Positions 1-9,630 are shown, counted from the first letter of the stretch. The stretch is 64,000 nucleotides of DNA from Fodinibius salipaludis (GCF_002287075.1 NZ_NSKE01000001.1:62001-126000); one strand, 5' to 3'. The notes: generated by a model from the sequence alone, not told the origin. Program-made: numbers and translations.

Positions 1-2034
1 AGGGTCGAAGTTTCTTTTTTGATTGAAGAAGGACCAGCTTTTACCATTAAAACATTAGGATATACCGGTCTTCCTGAATTCGATGAGCCTGAAAAGGTAA
101 ATCAGTTTTTGCATGACAGCCCACTTACCGATGAACAATTGAACGACTCTACATTTACCGTTAACGAACAGTATTCCCAAAATAAGCTTACTGTAGAGCG
201 TAATAGGCTTATCAACTTTCTCAAAAACAATGGTTATGCTGCCGTTCAACGCGATTCGGTAAATTTGCTCGTCAAAAGGGATACGACCAATCCCCATCAA
301 CTTGATGCTCTCTTTACGATAAATCCCGGAAAGGAATACCGGTTTGGTGATCTTCATATTAACCTCAGTGGCCCGGGTGATAGCTTGCGTTATAACCAGC
401 ACGATACCCTTCGACATTCTCCTTTTACGATCAATAATAAATCTATTTTTCTTAAAAAAGGAGAATCTGCCCAAACAAAATTTAAGCTGTTAACAAACCA
501 GGTATTATTTAAACCGGGTGATGTTTTTAATCATTCGCTTTATATACGAACGGTTAATGAGTTTCAAAACCTGGGGATGCTCGATATACGTCAGTTTGGA
601 TTGAGTGAAGACGGTTCTCTCCCCGATTATTCCAAGGATGAAATTCCTGTTATGTTTTCACTTCAAACCCGGCCCAAGCATTCGGTGAATGTAAACCTAT
701 TTGGGATGAAACGATATGGATTTGGGTCAGGAGCCGGTGTTACTTATACTAACAACAATCTTTTTGGGAAAGCTGAGAACTTTCAAATTGGTGTCAACGG
801 TAGTTTTGAATATGTACGATCTGAGACTATGCGCGACATTGCCTCTGATGTCGATACAAGCTCGCAAAAATTTGATGGGCGGTTTTTTCAAAGTTTTGAA
901 ACCCATGCGGAATATTCCCTGCCTCGATTGATCTTCCCTTTTTCTTCACTTGATGATAATGTATTCTTCTCAAATGGACGTACCAGGTATTCGCTTTCCT
1001 TTTCACGCTCCAATCAGCTGCTTTTCGATATTAACTCTGATATTAGGTTTAATCTTCGTTACGAAGTACAACACAACCAGCGCTATTCAAGCTTCTTAGA
1101 TCTCATCGAACTTGATCTGCTTGATACCGATCCTTCACCGGAATTCAGTGAAGCACTACGCAATCGTTTCGGGGAAAATTCTTTTCAACTTCAACAAATT
1201 GAAGAAGATTTCCGACCCCAGGTCTCATCTATTATTAGATATACATTTCGCAGTCAAAGAACTGATTTAATTAAAAGAGATCACGGCTATTTTAGTGAAT
1301 ATTCCATAGCTTCGGGGGGTAATATACCCTACCTGACAGATCGTTTGGTTGTGACTCCAGATTCCCTCGAAGGTAATTTACCTGCTATTTTTCCCGGCAG
1401 CCAAAACAGCTTGGCGTACAGCAGGTTCGTAAAAGGAACAGCCGACTACCGAAGGTATATTCCATTATCTAATAATACGGTTTTAGGATACCGTGGATTT
1501 TTTGGATTAGCCCTTCCCTATGGTCAAAGTAATACCATCCCATTGAATCAGCGCTTTTATGCCGGTGGTTCTAACGATATAAGAGGATGGGATATTTACA
1601 GCCTTGGCCCCGGTAGCATTCCCTTGGATGATGTAACCATCAACGGAGGGCAAATAAAGTTACTATCACAGATGGAAATACGGCAACAAATTGTAGGAAA
1701 CTTTTTATCTGCTAATTGGATCGCAGCTTGGTTCGCTGATGCCGGCAACGTATGGTATGGTCCGCGGACAAAGTTATTTTCCGGTGCTCGATCAAATGGA
1801 GGACAACAGGAACAAATATCTAAAAATGACCGAGAACAGCTATTGGAATTAGGTAAATTCCGTTTTGATAATTTTTATAACCAAATCGCAGTAGGGTCAG
1901 GATTAGGACTGCGAATGGACTGGGAATATGTGGTCATCCGATTTGATTTTGCATTTCGAATCCACGATTTACAACAAGGATGGTTAGAAGATAAAACGCC
2001 CTATTTTACCTTTGGGATCGGTCATTCTTTTTAG
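1..2034 (+). CDS. Omp85/BamA-TamA family outer membrane protein (5' partial)
   Basis: The reading frame is open to the first base of the window, so the gene begins upstream and only its C-terminal part of about 678 residues is visible. The visible N-terminal part has POTRA-like segments (about residues 1-240), with the phrase EEGPAFTI typical of these periplasmic repeats. A beta-rich barrel region follows, with alternating aromatic strands, and the chain ends in phenylalanine (GIGHSF) as outer-membrane barrels do. The barrel contains GGSNDIRGW, the conserved loop-6 motif of the Omp85 superfamily (consensus GG..s.RG[YW]). Family members insert proteins, or in some cases lipids, into the outer membrane. 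Essential BamA and an accessory TamA-like paralogue cannot be told apart from this fragment; the lack of skp or lpx neighbours downstream slightly favours an accessory paralogue. Confidence 0.88.
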   Translation, partial: RVEVSFLIEEGPAFTIKTLGYTGLPEFDEPEKVNQFLHDSPLTDEQLNDSTFTVNEQYSQNKLTVERNRLINFLKNNGYAAVQRDSVNLLVKRDTTNPHQLDALFTINPGKEYRFGDLHINLSGPGDSLRYNQHDTLRHSPFTINNKSIFLKKGESAQTKFKLLTNQVLFKPGDVFNHSLYIRTVNEFQNLGMLDIRQFGLSEDGSLPDYSKDEIPVMFSLQTRPKHSVNVNLFGMKRYGFGSGAGVTYTNNNLFGKAENFQIGVNGSFEYVRSETMRDIASDVDTSSQKFDGRFFQSFETHAEYSLPRLIFPFSSLDDNVFFSNGRTRYSLSFSRSNQLLFDINSDIRFNLRYEVQHNQRYSSFLDLIELDLLDTDPSPEFSEALRNRFGENSFQLQQIEEDFRPQVSSIIRYTFRSQRTDLIKRDHGYFSEYSIASGGNIPYLTDRLVVTPDSLEGNLPAIFPGSQNSLAYSRFVKGTADYRRYIPLSNNTVLGYRGFFGLALPYGQSNTIPLNQRFYAGGSNDIRGWDIYSLGPGSIPLDDVTINGGQIKLLSQMEIRQQIVGNFLSANWIAAWFADAGNVWYGPRTKLFSGARSNGGQQEQISKNDREQLLELGKFRFDNFYNQIAVGSGLGLRMDWEYVVIRFDFAFRIHDLQQGWLEDKTPYFTFGIGHSF

Positions 2035-2108
2035 CAATATCAATTGTTACCATCCTTACAGCTTAGTAGATTATGGATCGGGTAAAACAATAAACAAATT
2101 CTTAGCGT

Positions 2109-2651
2109 ATGTTTGGTTCCAATAAATTTAACAATATGAAAAACAAGAGTGATCTTATCTTCAAGTCTCGTTTTCTAAAAAACCTGACGATGCTTGAGCG
2201 ATCTGAGTTTTTCCAATATTGTCACCGGAGGCAATACAAAGAAAACGAATATATTTACTACCAGGGTGATCCTGGTACGGGCATGTACTTTGTTGAGGAT
2301 GGAAAAGTAGAGCTTATTGTTCAACCGGAACCAGAAGCTGAAGATGAAGAAACGCATAGCTATGTCATTGAGTCGCCGGAAAGTTTTGGAGCCCTCTCGA
2401 TCGGTTATGAGCTGCGTCGCATTTCAAATGCCAAATGTCTGACCGATTGTACACTGCTTGGATTCTTTAAGCCGGATTTCGAAACACTCAAAAAGCGACA
2501 TCCCACCATTGCCGTTAAGTTCATGGAAACACTTGCAATGATTGCAATGAAACAGCTTGAGATAACGACTAAGGAACTCAAAAAAGCAAGTTCAACGGAA
2601 CGTGCTTTTTCCCTGCAATTCAAGACTTATATGGAACCAGAACAAGAATAA
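2109..2651 (+). CDS. Cyclic nucleotide-binding domain protein
   Basis: A protein of 180 residues, or 171 if the second ATG at 2136 is used. Most of it is one cNMP-binding beta-roll: the stretch YYQGDPGTGMYFVEDGKVEL matches the CRP/PKA-type fold with its conserved Gly-Asp and Gly turns, followed by ESPESFGALS in the phosphate-binding-cassette position. The usual arginine of that cassette is not obvious, so cAMP binding is uncertain. There is no helix-turn-helix after the C-terminal helix (about 135-180), so this is not a CRP-type transcription factor; it may be a stand-alone sensor or a localisation module. It sits 33 bases upstream of rlmD on the same strand. No Shine-Dalgarno sequence marks either start. 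Confidence 0.75.
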   Translation: MFGSNKFNNMKNKSDLIFKSRFLKNLTMLERSEFFQYCHRRQYKENEYIYYQGDPGTGMYFVEDGKVELIVQPEPEAEDEETHSYVIESPESFGALSIGYELRRISNAKCLTDCTLLGFFKPDFETLKKRHPTIAVKFMETLAMIAMKQLEITTKELKKASSTERAFSLQFKTYMEPEQE

Positions 2652-2658
2652 AATTATT

Positions 2659-2680
2659 TTTAGTATTACTTTAGTATTAC
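2659..2680 (+). repeat. Perfect tandem 11-bp repeat before rlmD
   Basis: TTTAGTATTAC occurs twice back to back, ending 4 bases before the rlmD start codon. It lies where a leader or ribosome-binding region would be and contains no Shine-Dalgarno sequence. It is most simply a short slippage duplication. Confidence 0.85.
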
Positions 2681-2684
2681 AAAC

Positions 2685-4094
2685 ATGGCTATAAACAAAG
2701 GTGACGACGTAGAGCTAACCATTGACTCAGCGGCTTATAAAGGCAAAGGAATAGGTAAAATTGATGGATTAGCAATTTTTGTACCCAATACCGCTCCCGG
2801 TGATCGTGTTAAGGCTCGTATTATAAAAAAGAAAAAAAGTTACCGCGAGGCCAAACTCCTTGAGGTTATTGAACCGGGTCCCGATCGTATTGAGCCAAAA
2901 TGTCAACACGCTGAAAATTGCGGCGGATGCAACTGGCAGCATGTCTCCTACGAAAAACAGCTAAGATTTAAACGCGACCAGGTTGAAGACCATATGCACC
3001 GTATTGGTGGACTGACTGATATTGAGGTAAGTCCAACGATTGGTTGTGAGCAAGAGTTTTACTATCGCAACAAGATGGAATATTCCATGGGTCACAAACG
3101 CTGGTTAAGCCAAGAAGAAATTAATCGCGATGAGTTTGTAAGCGACCGCTGCTTTGCGGCCGGATTACATGCCCCCGGGCGTTTTGACAAGATTCTGAAC
3201 CTCAATGAGTGTCATCTACAAGATCCTATATCGTACAAAATTTTAGATTTCGTACGTTCTTGGTGCATTGAATATGATATAGAGCCGTATAATCGTAATG
3301 ACCATGAAGGATTTATGCGGAATTTAGTTGTTCGCAAAGCTCACTATACCGACGATCTTATGGTTAATGTAGTAACATACAAAGATGATGAAGATGTCGT
3401 TGAAGCTCTTACCCATGCACTCCTCGAGGAGTTCCCCGAAATTACTACAATTATCAATAATGTGAATGACACCCGTTCTCCTACAGCTGAGGGACGCTAT
3501 GAAAAAGTACTCCACGGCCCGGGATATATAACTGACCACATTGGCCCCTATCATTTCACTATTGATGCCAATGCTTTTTTTCAAACAAATACAGCCCAAG
3601 CCGAGCGACTTTATGAAGTTGCCAAATCGTTTACCGATCTCAAGGAGGATGACATTTTATATGACCTTTACTGCGGTGTTGGAACACTTAGCCTTTTTCT
3701 AAGTAGATACTGCAAACATGTTATTGGCATAGAGTTAGAAGAAGTTACTATAAATAATGCCAAGAAAAATGCAGAAGAGAACGAGGTTTCGAATGTCTCT
3801 TTTATTGAAGGTGATATGAAGGATGTGTTCACCGAGGATATTACGGACGAATACGGTGAACCGGATTGTCTGGTCACCGATCCCCCTCGGGCCGGCATGC
3901 ATCCTGATGTGGTTGAGCGACTCAAGAAGTTAAAAGTCCCCAAATTGGTATACGTAAGCTGTAACAGCTCAACAATGGCCCGGGACTTAAAAGAGCTCAA
4001 TGAGGTTTATGATATTCAAGAAGTTCAACCGGTCGACATGTTTCCCCAGACTTATCATATAGAAACGGTAGCTAAGCTTCGTTTAAAAAATTAA
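2685..4094 (+). CDS. rlmD: 23S rRNA (uracil-C5)-methyltransferase RlmD
   Basis: A 469-residue SAM-dependent RNA m5U methyltransferase of the RumA/TrmA family, expected to methylate the uracil equivalent to U1939 of 23S rRNA. An N-terminal TRAM domain (about 5-62) is followed by the [4Fe-4S] ligand pattern C73-X5-C79-X2-C82, with C176 as the probable fourth ligand. The catalytic domain has the SAM-binding run YDLYCGVGTLSLFL, DPPRAG, and the nucleophile C426 in the SCNSST motif. The Fe-S cysteines favour RlmD over TrmA; RlmCD-type enzymes that modify two sites in some bacteria cannot be excluded. It is followed by a convergent gene across a strong palindrome at 4114-4141. Confidence 0.93.
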   Translation: MAINKGDDVELTIDSAAYKGKGIGKIDGLAIFVPNTAPGDRVKARIIKKKKSYREAKLLEVIEPGPDRIEPKCQHAENCGGCNWQHVSYEKQLRFKRDQVEDHMHRIGGLTDIEVSPTIGCEQEFYYRNKMEYSMGHKRWLSQEEINRDEFVSDRCFAAGLHAPGRFDKILNLNECHLQDPISYKILDFVRSWCIEYDIEPYNRNDHEGFMRNLVVRKAHYTDDLMVNVVTYKDDEDVVEALTHALLEEFPEITTIINNVNDTRSPTAEGRYEKVLHGPGYITDHIGPYHFTIDANAFFQTNTAQAERLYEVAKSFTDLKEDDILYDLYCGVGTLSLFLSRYCKHVIGIELEEVTINNAKKNAEENEVSNVSFIEGDMKDVFTEDITDEYGEPDCLVTDPPRAGMHPDVVERLKKLKVPKLVYVSCNSSTMARDLKELNEVYDIQEVQPVDMFPQTYHIETVAKLRLKN

Positions 4095-4113
4095 TGATAT
4101 AGCCAAAAATTAG

Positions 4114-4141
4114 TTAGCCCACAGATTAATCTGTGGGCTAA
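4114..4141. terminator. 28-bp perfect palindrome between convergent genes
   Basis: The 14-base arm TTAGCCCACAGATT is followed directly by its exact reverse complement. It lies 19 bases past the rlmD stop and about 70 bases past the stop of the convergent peptidase gene. The GC core would form a stable hairpin in either transcript. T-rich DNA follows only loosely, so it is a probable bidirectional terminator rather than a textbook one. Confidence 0.7.
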
Positions 4142-4212
4142 TGTCTCTAATGCTTTGTTTTAACGACAACAAAAAATCGTTTGAAATAATAGGACTTTTG
4201 TTAAGTACTTAT

Positions 4213-5727
4213 CTAATACTTTGCAGGAGTTCCCTCCTCTGGGATAGATTCGCGAATAAACTTCCGGATATCCTCGTTAGAAGTACTTAAATCTTCTTTT
4301 CGTAGATACATCATGTGTCCGCTGCGGTATCCTTCAAACGAAATCCGGTCTTGCAGCTTACCACTGGGATCCATATTCCATATCGTATATTTTGCATCAA
4401 AATAAGGAGTACCGCCATCATAATAACCTGATTGTACCAATACATTAAGATAGGGGTTTTCGGCCATGGCTGAACGCAGGTTCTCTCCCGTATTATTTCT
4501 GTCACGATCCCAAGGATGTACCGGACCAAACATCCAGTATTGCAGGTCGGTATCATATCCTAAGTCAGCACGCAAATATTCATTAATTGCGGGTGTAAAA
4601 GCGTGATTCCATGCAGTAAGCGCCGGATCATGATCATAGCGTTCACCTGCATTACTGCGATCTTGCCCCCGGTATCGGGAATCTAAACGCCCCACAGTAA
4701 GTTCTTTTTCATCCCGCAATAACTCCTTCCAGAAAAAAGAAGTAGACATGCGCAAGTTGCGATCCAAAATCTTCTCCTCATCAATGCCGGAATAATAGGA
4801 TACTTTCTCAGCAACTTCTTTTTTAGTGGCATCATCCAACACGCCCCCACGGGTGAGTGCCGGGATATACGTTTCAACGGTATAGTTCTCGACCTCTGGC
4901 AATATTTCATCCAGGTCCTGTTGCTGCAGTTCATCCGGTAAGGCATTATGATACCATGCCGTAGCCGTAAAATATGGGAGTGTTAACGCATCCTCTACCG
5001 GGCCATCACGATCGATTCCAAGTCCGGTTGGAGATACCAGGATAACCCCATTTAAGAACATCCACTGGGAGGATTGCAGCTCATTAGCCAATCCTGAAAC
5101 ACGTGTAGTCCCATAACTTTCGCCAATTAAAAACTTGGGGGATTTCCATCGGTCATTTCGTGAAATAAAAGTGTCAATCCAGTCGGCCAAATATTCAACA
5201 TCCGTATTAACACCAAAAAACTTTTCCCGATCCACTTCTTCATCCAAAATACGTGAAAAACCCGTATTTACAGGGTTCACATATAAAATATCGGCTACAT
5301 CCAGTATAGAATGCGGATTATCCTCTACCCCATAAGGTTGTACAGGAAAACCCTCATCACTTATTTTCACCTTCTTGGGACCGGTATATCCAATATGCAT
5401 CCAAACTGATGCTGAACCCGGACCACCGTTAAAAGAAATAACAAGAGGCCGACGCTTTTCCTCATCGACATTCGTTCGTTTATAATAGGTATAAAAAAGC
5501 GTGGCAATCGGCTTTCCGTCATCGTCCCAAACCGGCTGATTTCCCACCGTAGCTGTGTAACGAACATCTTGCCCATTTATCGTTTGTTTATGCTGGGTGG
5601 TAATGGTTGTATCGACAGGCGCTTCCACAGACTGCCCGACTACAGAATTGGCCATCCCCATAAATAAAAAAACAAGTATTAGTATTGAACAATAGGTGTC
5701 TATATTGTTGATGCGTTGCATACCCAA
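4213..5727 (-). CDS. Secreted S10 family serine carboxypeptidase
   Basis: A 504-residue alpha/beta-hydrolase of peptidase family S10, which removes C-terminal amino acids from peptides. A signal peptide is present at residues 8-31, so the enzyme should be periplasmic or exported. The oxyanion-hole motif NGGPGSAS lies near residue 100. The catalytic triad is visible: S204 in GESYG, D437 in SGYYDGGTPY and H471 in SGHMMY. This matches the bacterial S10 enzymes common in Bacteroidota. It is transcribed divergently from the carotenoid desaturase; the 174-base gap holds both promoters. A role in scavenging extracellular peptides is inferred. Confidence 0.92.
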   Translation of the reverse strand: MGMQRINNIDTYCSILILVFLFMGMANSVVGQSVEAPVDTTITTQHKQTINGQDVRYTATVGNQPVWDDDGKPIATLFYTYYKRTNVDEEKRRPLVISFNGGPGSASVWMHIGYTGPKKVKISDEGFPVQPYGVEDNPHSILDVADILYVNPVNTGFSRILDEEVDREKFFGVNTDVEYLADWIDTFISRNDRWKSPKFLIGESYGTTRVSGLANELQSSQWMFLNGVILVSPTGLGIDRDGPVEDALTLPYFTATAWYHNALPDELQQQDLDEILPEVENYTVETYIPALTRGGVLDDATKKEVAEKVSYYSGIDEEKILDRNLRMSTSFFWKELLRDEKELTVGRLDSRYRGQDRSNAGERYDHDPALTAWNHAFTPAINEYLRADLGYDTDLQYWMFGPVHPWDRDRNNTGENLRSAMAENPYLNVLVQSGYYDGGTPYFDAKYTIWNMDPSGKLQDRISFEGYRSGHMMYLRKEDLSTSNEDIRKFIRESIPEEGTPAKY

Positions 5728-5901
5728 ATATTTTTAGTAGAGATTAAATATTCATCAGTCCATAAAATAGTTTTCAATAGTTCAGTTACAAACATCTATC
5801 GCCCTAAAAACGTGAAAATTTGTTAAAACGCCTGCCGGGCTGTAATGAATTAAAAGAATCTATAGTTACAATTGCACTTAGAATTCTTATAATCAAGCGA
5901 T

Positions 5902-7377
5902 ATGGATATTAAAATTATAGGTGCCGGTCTCGGTGGACTTGCGACCTCTTGCTTGTTGGCCCAAAAAGGTCATGATGTAACAATCTTAGAAAAGAACAGT
6001 ACCCCCGGCGGAAAAATAAACGAGATATCAGCTCAGGGCTTTCGCTTTGATACCGGCCCCTCCCTACTTACAATGCCATTTATCCTCGAAAAACTATTTG
6101 AGTTTTGTGATGCAAAAGTAAATAACTTTCTGGATATCAAGCCGGTGGATCCCATTTGCCGGTACTTTTATCCCAACGGTATACAGTTTGATTGCTATCA
6201 GGATTCAGGACTTAATACCGCCCAAATTCAAGAATTTGCACCGGATGATGTTCAAGCGTATAAACAATTCATCACGTACGCAGAACAGCTTTTCGAACGT
6301 ACCAAAGATGCTTTTCTCTATAATCCCCTGTATGGCCTATCAGATCTGAGCAACATCAATTTTACAGACTTTTTTAAAATCGATGCTTTTCGAACGGTAG
6401 CCGAACGTATTGACAAACAATTTGAATCGGAAGAATTACAGCAATTTTTTAAACGATTTGCAACTTACAACGGTTCTTCCCCTTATCAAGCCCCGGCTAC
6501 CCTTAATATTATCCCTTACGTTGAGCTTTCCCTTGGCGGATATTACCTCGATGGAGGCATGTACTCGCTTATTAAAGCCCTCACTTCACTTGCAGAAAGT
6601 AAAGGTGTAAACATTCAATATGATACAGAGATAACAAAAATCAATACTACAGATAATCGAATTACTGGAACCACTGATATTTCTGGCAACTTCTACACAG
6701 CTGATATCGTGGTATCTAATTCGGATGCCTCCGCGACCTATCTCGACCTGGTAGGCAGAAAAGATATTTCCATACTGAAACGAAAAAAAGTTACCAATGT
6801 AGAGCCTTCTTGCTCTGGCTTCGTGCTTATGCTGGGTATTGACAAAACCTATAATACGCTATCGCATCATAATATTTTCTTCTCTGAGGATTATGAACAT
6901 GAGTTTAGACAAATTTTTGAGGATAAAGTAATGCCCGAAGACCCCACTATCTATGTAGCGAATACCTCGCATACAAATCCCGAGCACGCTCCTGAAGGTG
7001 GTTCGAACCTCTTTATTTTGGTAAATGCACCTTATCTGAATGATAATGTTGATTGGGCAAACGAAAAAAACTGGTGCAAAGAACAGATCATTCGAAAGTT
7101 ACAGGAACACGGATTAACCGACCTGCGTAATCATATCCAATATTCGAATATGATTACGCCCAAAGACTTCTATCAAAAATATCGCAGCAACAAGGGCAGT
7201 ATTTACGGCACCTCGTCAAACAGCAAGCTGGCCGCTTTTATGCGTCCCAAGAATAAAAGTCGGTCGATAAAGGGCTTATACCTGGTGGGGGGAAGTACAC
7301 ATCCCGGCGGTGGGATACCACTGGTAACCCTTTCGGCTTTTCATGCCGTAGAATTGATCAGTCGTTTTGAAGAGTAG
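5902..7377 (+). CDS. Carotenoid desaturase (CrtI/CrtD family FAD oxidoreductase)
   Basis: A 491-residue flavoprotein of the phytoene-desaturase family. The N-terminal dinucleotide-binding motif GAGLGGLA lies at residues 7-14, followed by EKN..PGGK and then FDTGPSLLTMP. The C-terminal FAD motif is LYLVGGSTHPGGGIP. The GGKINE..GFRFDTGPSL signature resembles the CrtD branch (1-hydroxycarotenoid 3,4-desaturase) more than the CrtI branch that makes lycopene from phytoene, but I cannot decide this without a tree. No crtB, crtY or other carotenoid gene is adjacent, which also fits a tailoring enzyme placed away from a main crt cluster. Confidence 0.87.
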   Translation: MDIKIIGAGLGGLATSCLLAQKGHDVTILEKNSTPGGKINEISAQGFRFDTGPSLLTMPFILEKLFEFCDAKVNNFLDIKPVDPICRYFYPNGIQFDCYQDSGLNTAQIQEFAPDDVQAYKQFITYAEQLFERTKDAFLYNPLYGLSDLSNINFTDFFKIDAFRTVAERIDKQFESEELQQFFKRFATYNGSSPYQAPATLNIIPYVELSLGGYYLDGGMYSLIKALTSLAESKGVNIQYDTEITKINTTDNRITGTTDISGNFYTADIVVSNSDASATYLDLVGRKDISILKRKKVTNVEPSCSGFVLMLGIDKTYNTLSHHNIFFSEDYEHEFRQIFEDKVMPEDPTIYVANTSHTNPEHAPEGGSNLFILVNAPYLNDNVDWANEKNWCKEQIIRKLQEHGLTDLRNHIQYSNMITPKDFYQKYRSNKGSIYGTSSNSKLAAFMRPKNKSRSIKGLYLVGGSTHPGGGIPLVTLSAFHAVELISRFEE

Positions 7378-7379
7378 AG

Positions 7380-7886
7380 CTACCCTTCTCCCTTTTGACC
7401 CAGATTAATCACTTCCACATCCTGGATCTTCCCCTTATCAATAGCAAAACGAACGCAGGTTCGATACACCTGGAATCCATAACGTCCGGCAGCACCGGGG
7501 TTAATAAAAAGCATCTTATCCTTTTCCTGGTCGCGACCTATTTTAAGGATATGTGAGTGTCCGCAAATAAAAACATCCGGGGGATTTTTTTCCATCTCTT
7601 CTCGAATCGGAATACAGTACCGTCCCAATGTACCGCCGATATGGGTCATCCAAAAATCAATACCGTCGCGGGAAAATCGCTGATGTAGTGGGTACTCCTG
7701 ACGAATATTCTGCCCATCGATATTGCCGTAAACACCAATTAGCGGAGCAATATCACTCAGAGTATCAGCGATTTCAATAGTACCAAAATCACCCGCATGC
7801 CAAATTTCATCCCGATCCTCAAAATACTCCAACACCTGTGGATCGAGATACGAATGGGTGTCCGAAATTAATCCAACTTTGATCAT
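7380..7886 (-). CDS. Metallophosphoesterase (YfcE/MJ0936-type phosphodiesterase)
   Basis: A 168-residue single-domain calcineurin-like phosphoesterase. The metal ligands are present in order: SDTHS near residue 8, HAGDFG near 36, the GNIDG motif near 59, CGHSH near 113, and a final loop around NPGAAGRYG. The length and the NPG segment match the YfcE/MJ0936/YsnB group of manganese-dependent phosphodiesterases, whose physiological substrate is unclear. It converges on the desaturase gene, leaving only 2 bases between stop codons, and diverges from the glycosyltransferase at 7994. A cytosolic location is inferred from the absence of a signal peptide. Confidence 0.88.
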   Translation of the reverse strand: MIKVGLISDTHSYLDPQVLEYFEDRDEIWHAGDFGTIEIADTLSDIAPLIGVYGNIDGQNIRQEYPLHQRFSRDGIDFWMTHIGGTLGRYCIPIREEMEKNPPDVFICGHSHILKIGRDQEKDKMLFINPGAAGRYGFQVYRTCVRFAIDKGKIQDVEVINLGQKGEG

Positions 7887-7993
7887 AGTCGATTCTTTAT
7901 CATCTTCAGCTCCGTGATAACGTTTTTTCTTGCCTTTTTATGATTGCAGGAAAACATTAAGAAAAACAATTTCTTGGTCATTAAAAATCAAAT

Positions 7994-9019
7994 ATGCCCT
8001 ATTTTAGCATTATAATTGTCTCATGGAATGCACTACATCATCTTAAAACCTATTTCCCGAGTGTAACTGCTACCGACTATCCCCATTACGAAATTATTCT
8101 GGCCGATAACGCCTCTACCGATGGATCAAAGCAATGGATAAGAGAGAATTATCCCGACGTAAAAATTGCCGAATTCGACCGAAATTATGGATACTGCGGT
8201 GGGAATAACAGGGCTGTATCTCATGCCGAGGGAGACATCCTCATTTTCCTGAATAACGATGTGCGGGTAGAGCCGGATTGGCTTGATGGACTCGCTACAT
8301 CTTTCCAAGAAGATGATAGTATTGCCGCAGTACAGCCCAAAATGCTTTGGGACAAGGACCCCGAATATTTCGAGTACGCCGGGGCGGCGGGCGGATTTTC
8401 AGATCGGTTCGGATATCCATTTTGCCGGGGACGTATTTTCGATACGCTGGAAAAAGATCAGGGGCAATACAATTATGAATCTGATATCTTCTGGGCCAGC
8501 GGTGCTGCTTTGGCTATACGCAAGGAGCTATTTGAGGAGTTTGGTCCTTTCGATGAAGACTTTGTGTTTCACATGGAGGAAATCGATCTCTGCTGGCGCC
8601 TTTGGAATATGGGATATCGCGTTCGTTACTGTCCTGAAAGTACCGTTTATCACCTCGGCGGCGGATCACTACCCATGGACTCACCTCGAAAGCTCTACTA
8701 CAATTATCGCAATAATCTCAGGATGATCTGGAAAAACAGCAGCATCCATTCCATTGCCTGGCAATTTCTTGGGCGGTACCTCCTCGATATTGCGGCAGCT
8801 TTTAAAACACTTAAAGATGGAGACACCCAATCTTTCAAAGCTATTTTCAGGGCTCACCTCGACTTTTGGAAAGGATTTCACAACACCTACCAAAAGCGTT
8901 ATTATTTGCAACAGCAACGCAAGGTTCAAGACAATCCGCCCGTAATGCTTAACAAATCAATCGTTTGGGAATATTTTATAAGGGGTAAAAAGAAATTCAG
9001 CGAAATTTTTAGCCGGTAA
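7994..9019 (+). CDS. Family 2 glycosyltransferase
   Basis: A 341-residue inverting GT-A enzyme. The N-terminus FSIIIVSWN and the motif ADNASTDGS are the nucleotide-sugar binding start of GT2, and LIFLNNDVRVEPDW carries the DXD-like metal site. The acceptor-side motif FHMEEIDLCWRLWNMGYRV is typical of the rhamnosyl/GlcNAc-transferase group that extends surface polysaccharides. The C-terminal region is basic and aromatic without a clear membrane helix. Its stop codon overlaps the start of the next gene (TAATG), so the two are probably translated together. The donor sugar and the polymer cannot be told from sequence. Confidence 0.88.
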   Translation: MPYFSIIIVSWNALHHLKTYFPSVTATDYPHYEIILADNASTDGSKQWIRENYPDVKIAEFDRNYGYCGGNNRAVSHAEGDILIFLNNDVRVEPDWLDGLATSFQEDDSIAAVQPKMLWDKDPEYFEYAGAAGGFSDRFGYPFCRGRIFDTLEKDQGQYNYESDIFWASGAALAIRKELFEEFGPFDEDFVFHMEEIDLCWRLWNMGYRVRYCPESTVYHLGGGSLPMDSPRKLYYNYRNNLRMIWKNSSIHSIAWQFLGRYLLDIAAAFKTLKDGDTQSFKAIFRAHLDFWKGFHNTYQKRYYLQQQRKVQDNPPVMLNKSIVWEYFIRGKKKFSEIFSR

Positions 9020-9630
9020 TGAAGTCCAAACAGATCAAAGAACAAACGATTACTTTTTTGAAAAAGTGGTGGGCTTCCCTCTTAATGCTCCCACTCATAT
9101 TCTACTCTCTGCATCAGGTTTACTGGGCCATTAATTACAACATTTTCTTTGCAGTAAACTATAACTACCCTTTTCCCCTCGATATTGTTTACCTGTTTGT
9201 CGATACTTTTCTGCTAATCGTCCACGAGGCAGGACACACATTCTTTGGGCTGCTTGGCTTTCGCTTTCTCACCATTCTGGGAGGCTCTCTTTTTCAAATT
9301 CTGTTGCCACTGGTAATTCTCGGCTACTGCTGGATCAATAGAAAATACATTGGGCTGCAATTTTCTTATCTGCTGGTTGGTTTTAGCTGGTTAGATGTAG
9401 CCACTTACGTTGCCGATGGAAGTGCTCGGCAACTGCCCCTTATCGGCGGACTGGGAAAAGAATCGCACGACTGGTACAATTTGTTAGTCCGGATGAATGT
9501 ATTGGAATACGATTTTACTATCGGAATATCCTTTGTTGTGATTGGTATTTTGTGCTACCTGATGGCACTTGCCATACCCCTGATTTATCAAAGACATGAG
9601 CAGGTAGATCTCGACCTGTCATTGAATTAA
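9019..9630 (+). CDS. Multipass membrane protein with HEAGH motif
   Basis: A 203-residue protein with about five hydrophobic segments (roughly 15-35, 45-70, 80-105, 110-130 and 165-190). The second segment carries H69-E-A-G-H73, the HEXXH zinc signature in a transmembrane setting, as in M50-type site-2 proteases and the related DUF-type membrane proteins. The distal M50 motif (NxxPxxxLDG) is not evident, so protease activity is not established. The start overlaps the stop of the glycosyltransferase by one base, which implies translational coupling and perhaps a shared envelope role. I do not recognise a named family with certainty. Confidence 0.6.
   Translation: MKSKQIKEQTITFLKKWWASLLMLPLIFYSLHQVYWAINYNIFFAVNYNYPFPLDIVYLFVDTFLLIVHEAGHTFFGLLGFRFLTILGGSLFQILLPLVILGYCWINRKYIGLQFSYLLVGFSWLDVATYVADGSARQLPLIGGLGKESHDWYNLLVRMNVLEYDFTIGISFVVIGILCYLMALAIPLIYQRHEQVDLDLSLN

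Noticed and set aside
9019-9630. HEAGH membrane protein as a definite site-2 protease
   Set aside because: Only the first zinc motif is present; the LDG-type second motif is not evident.
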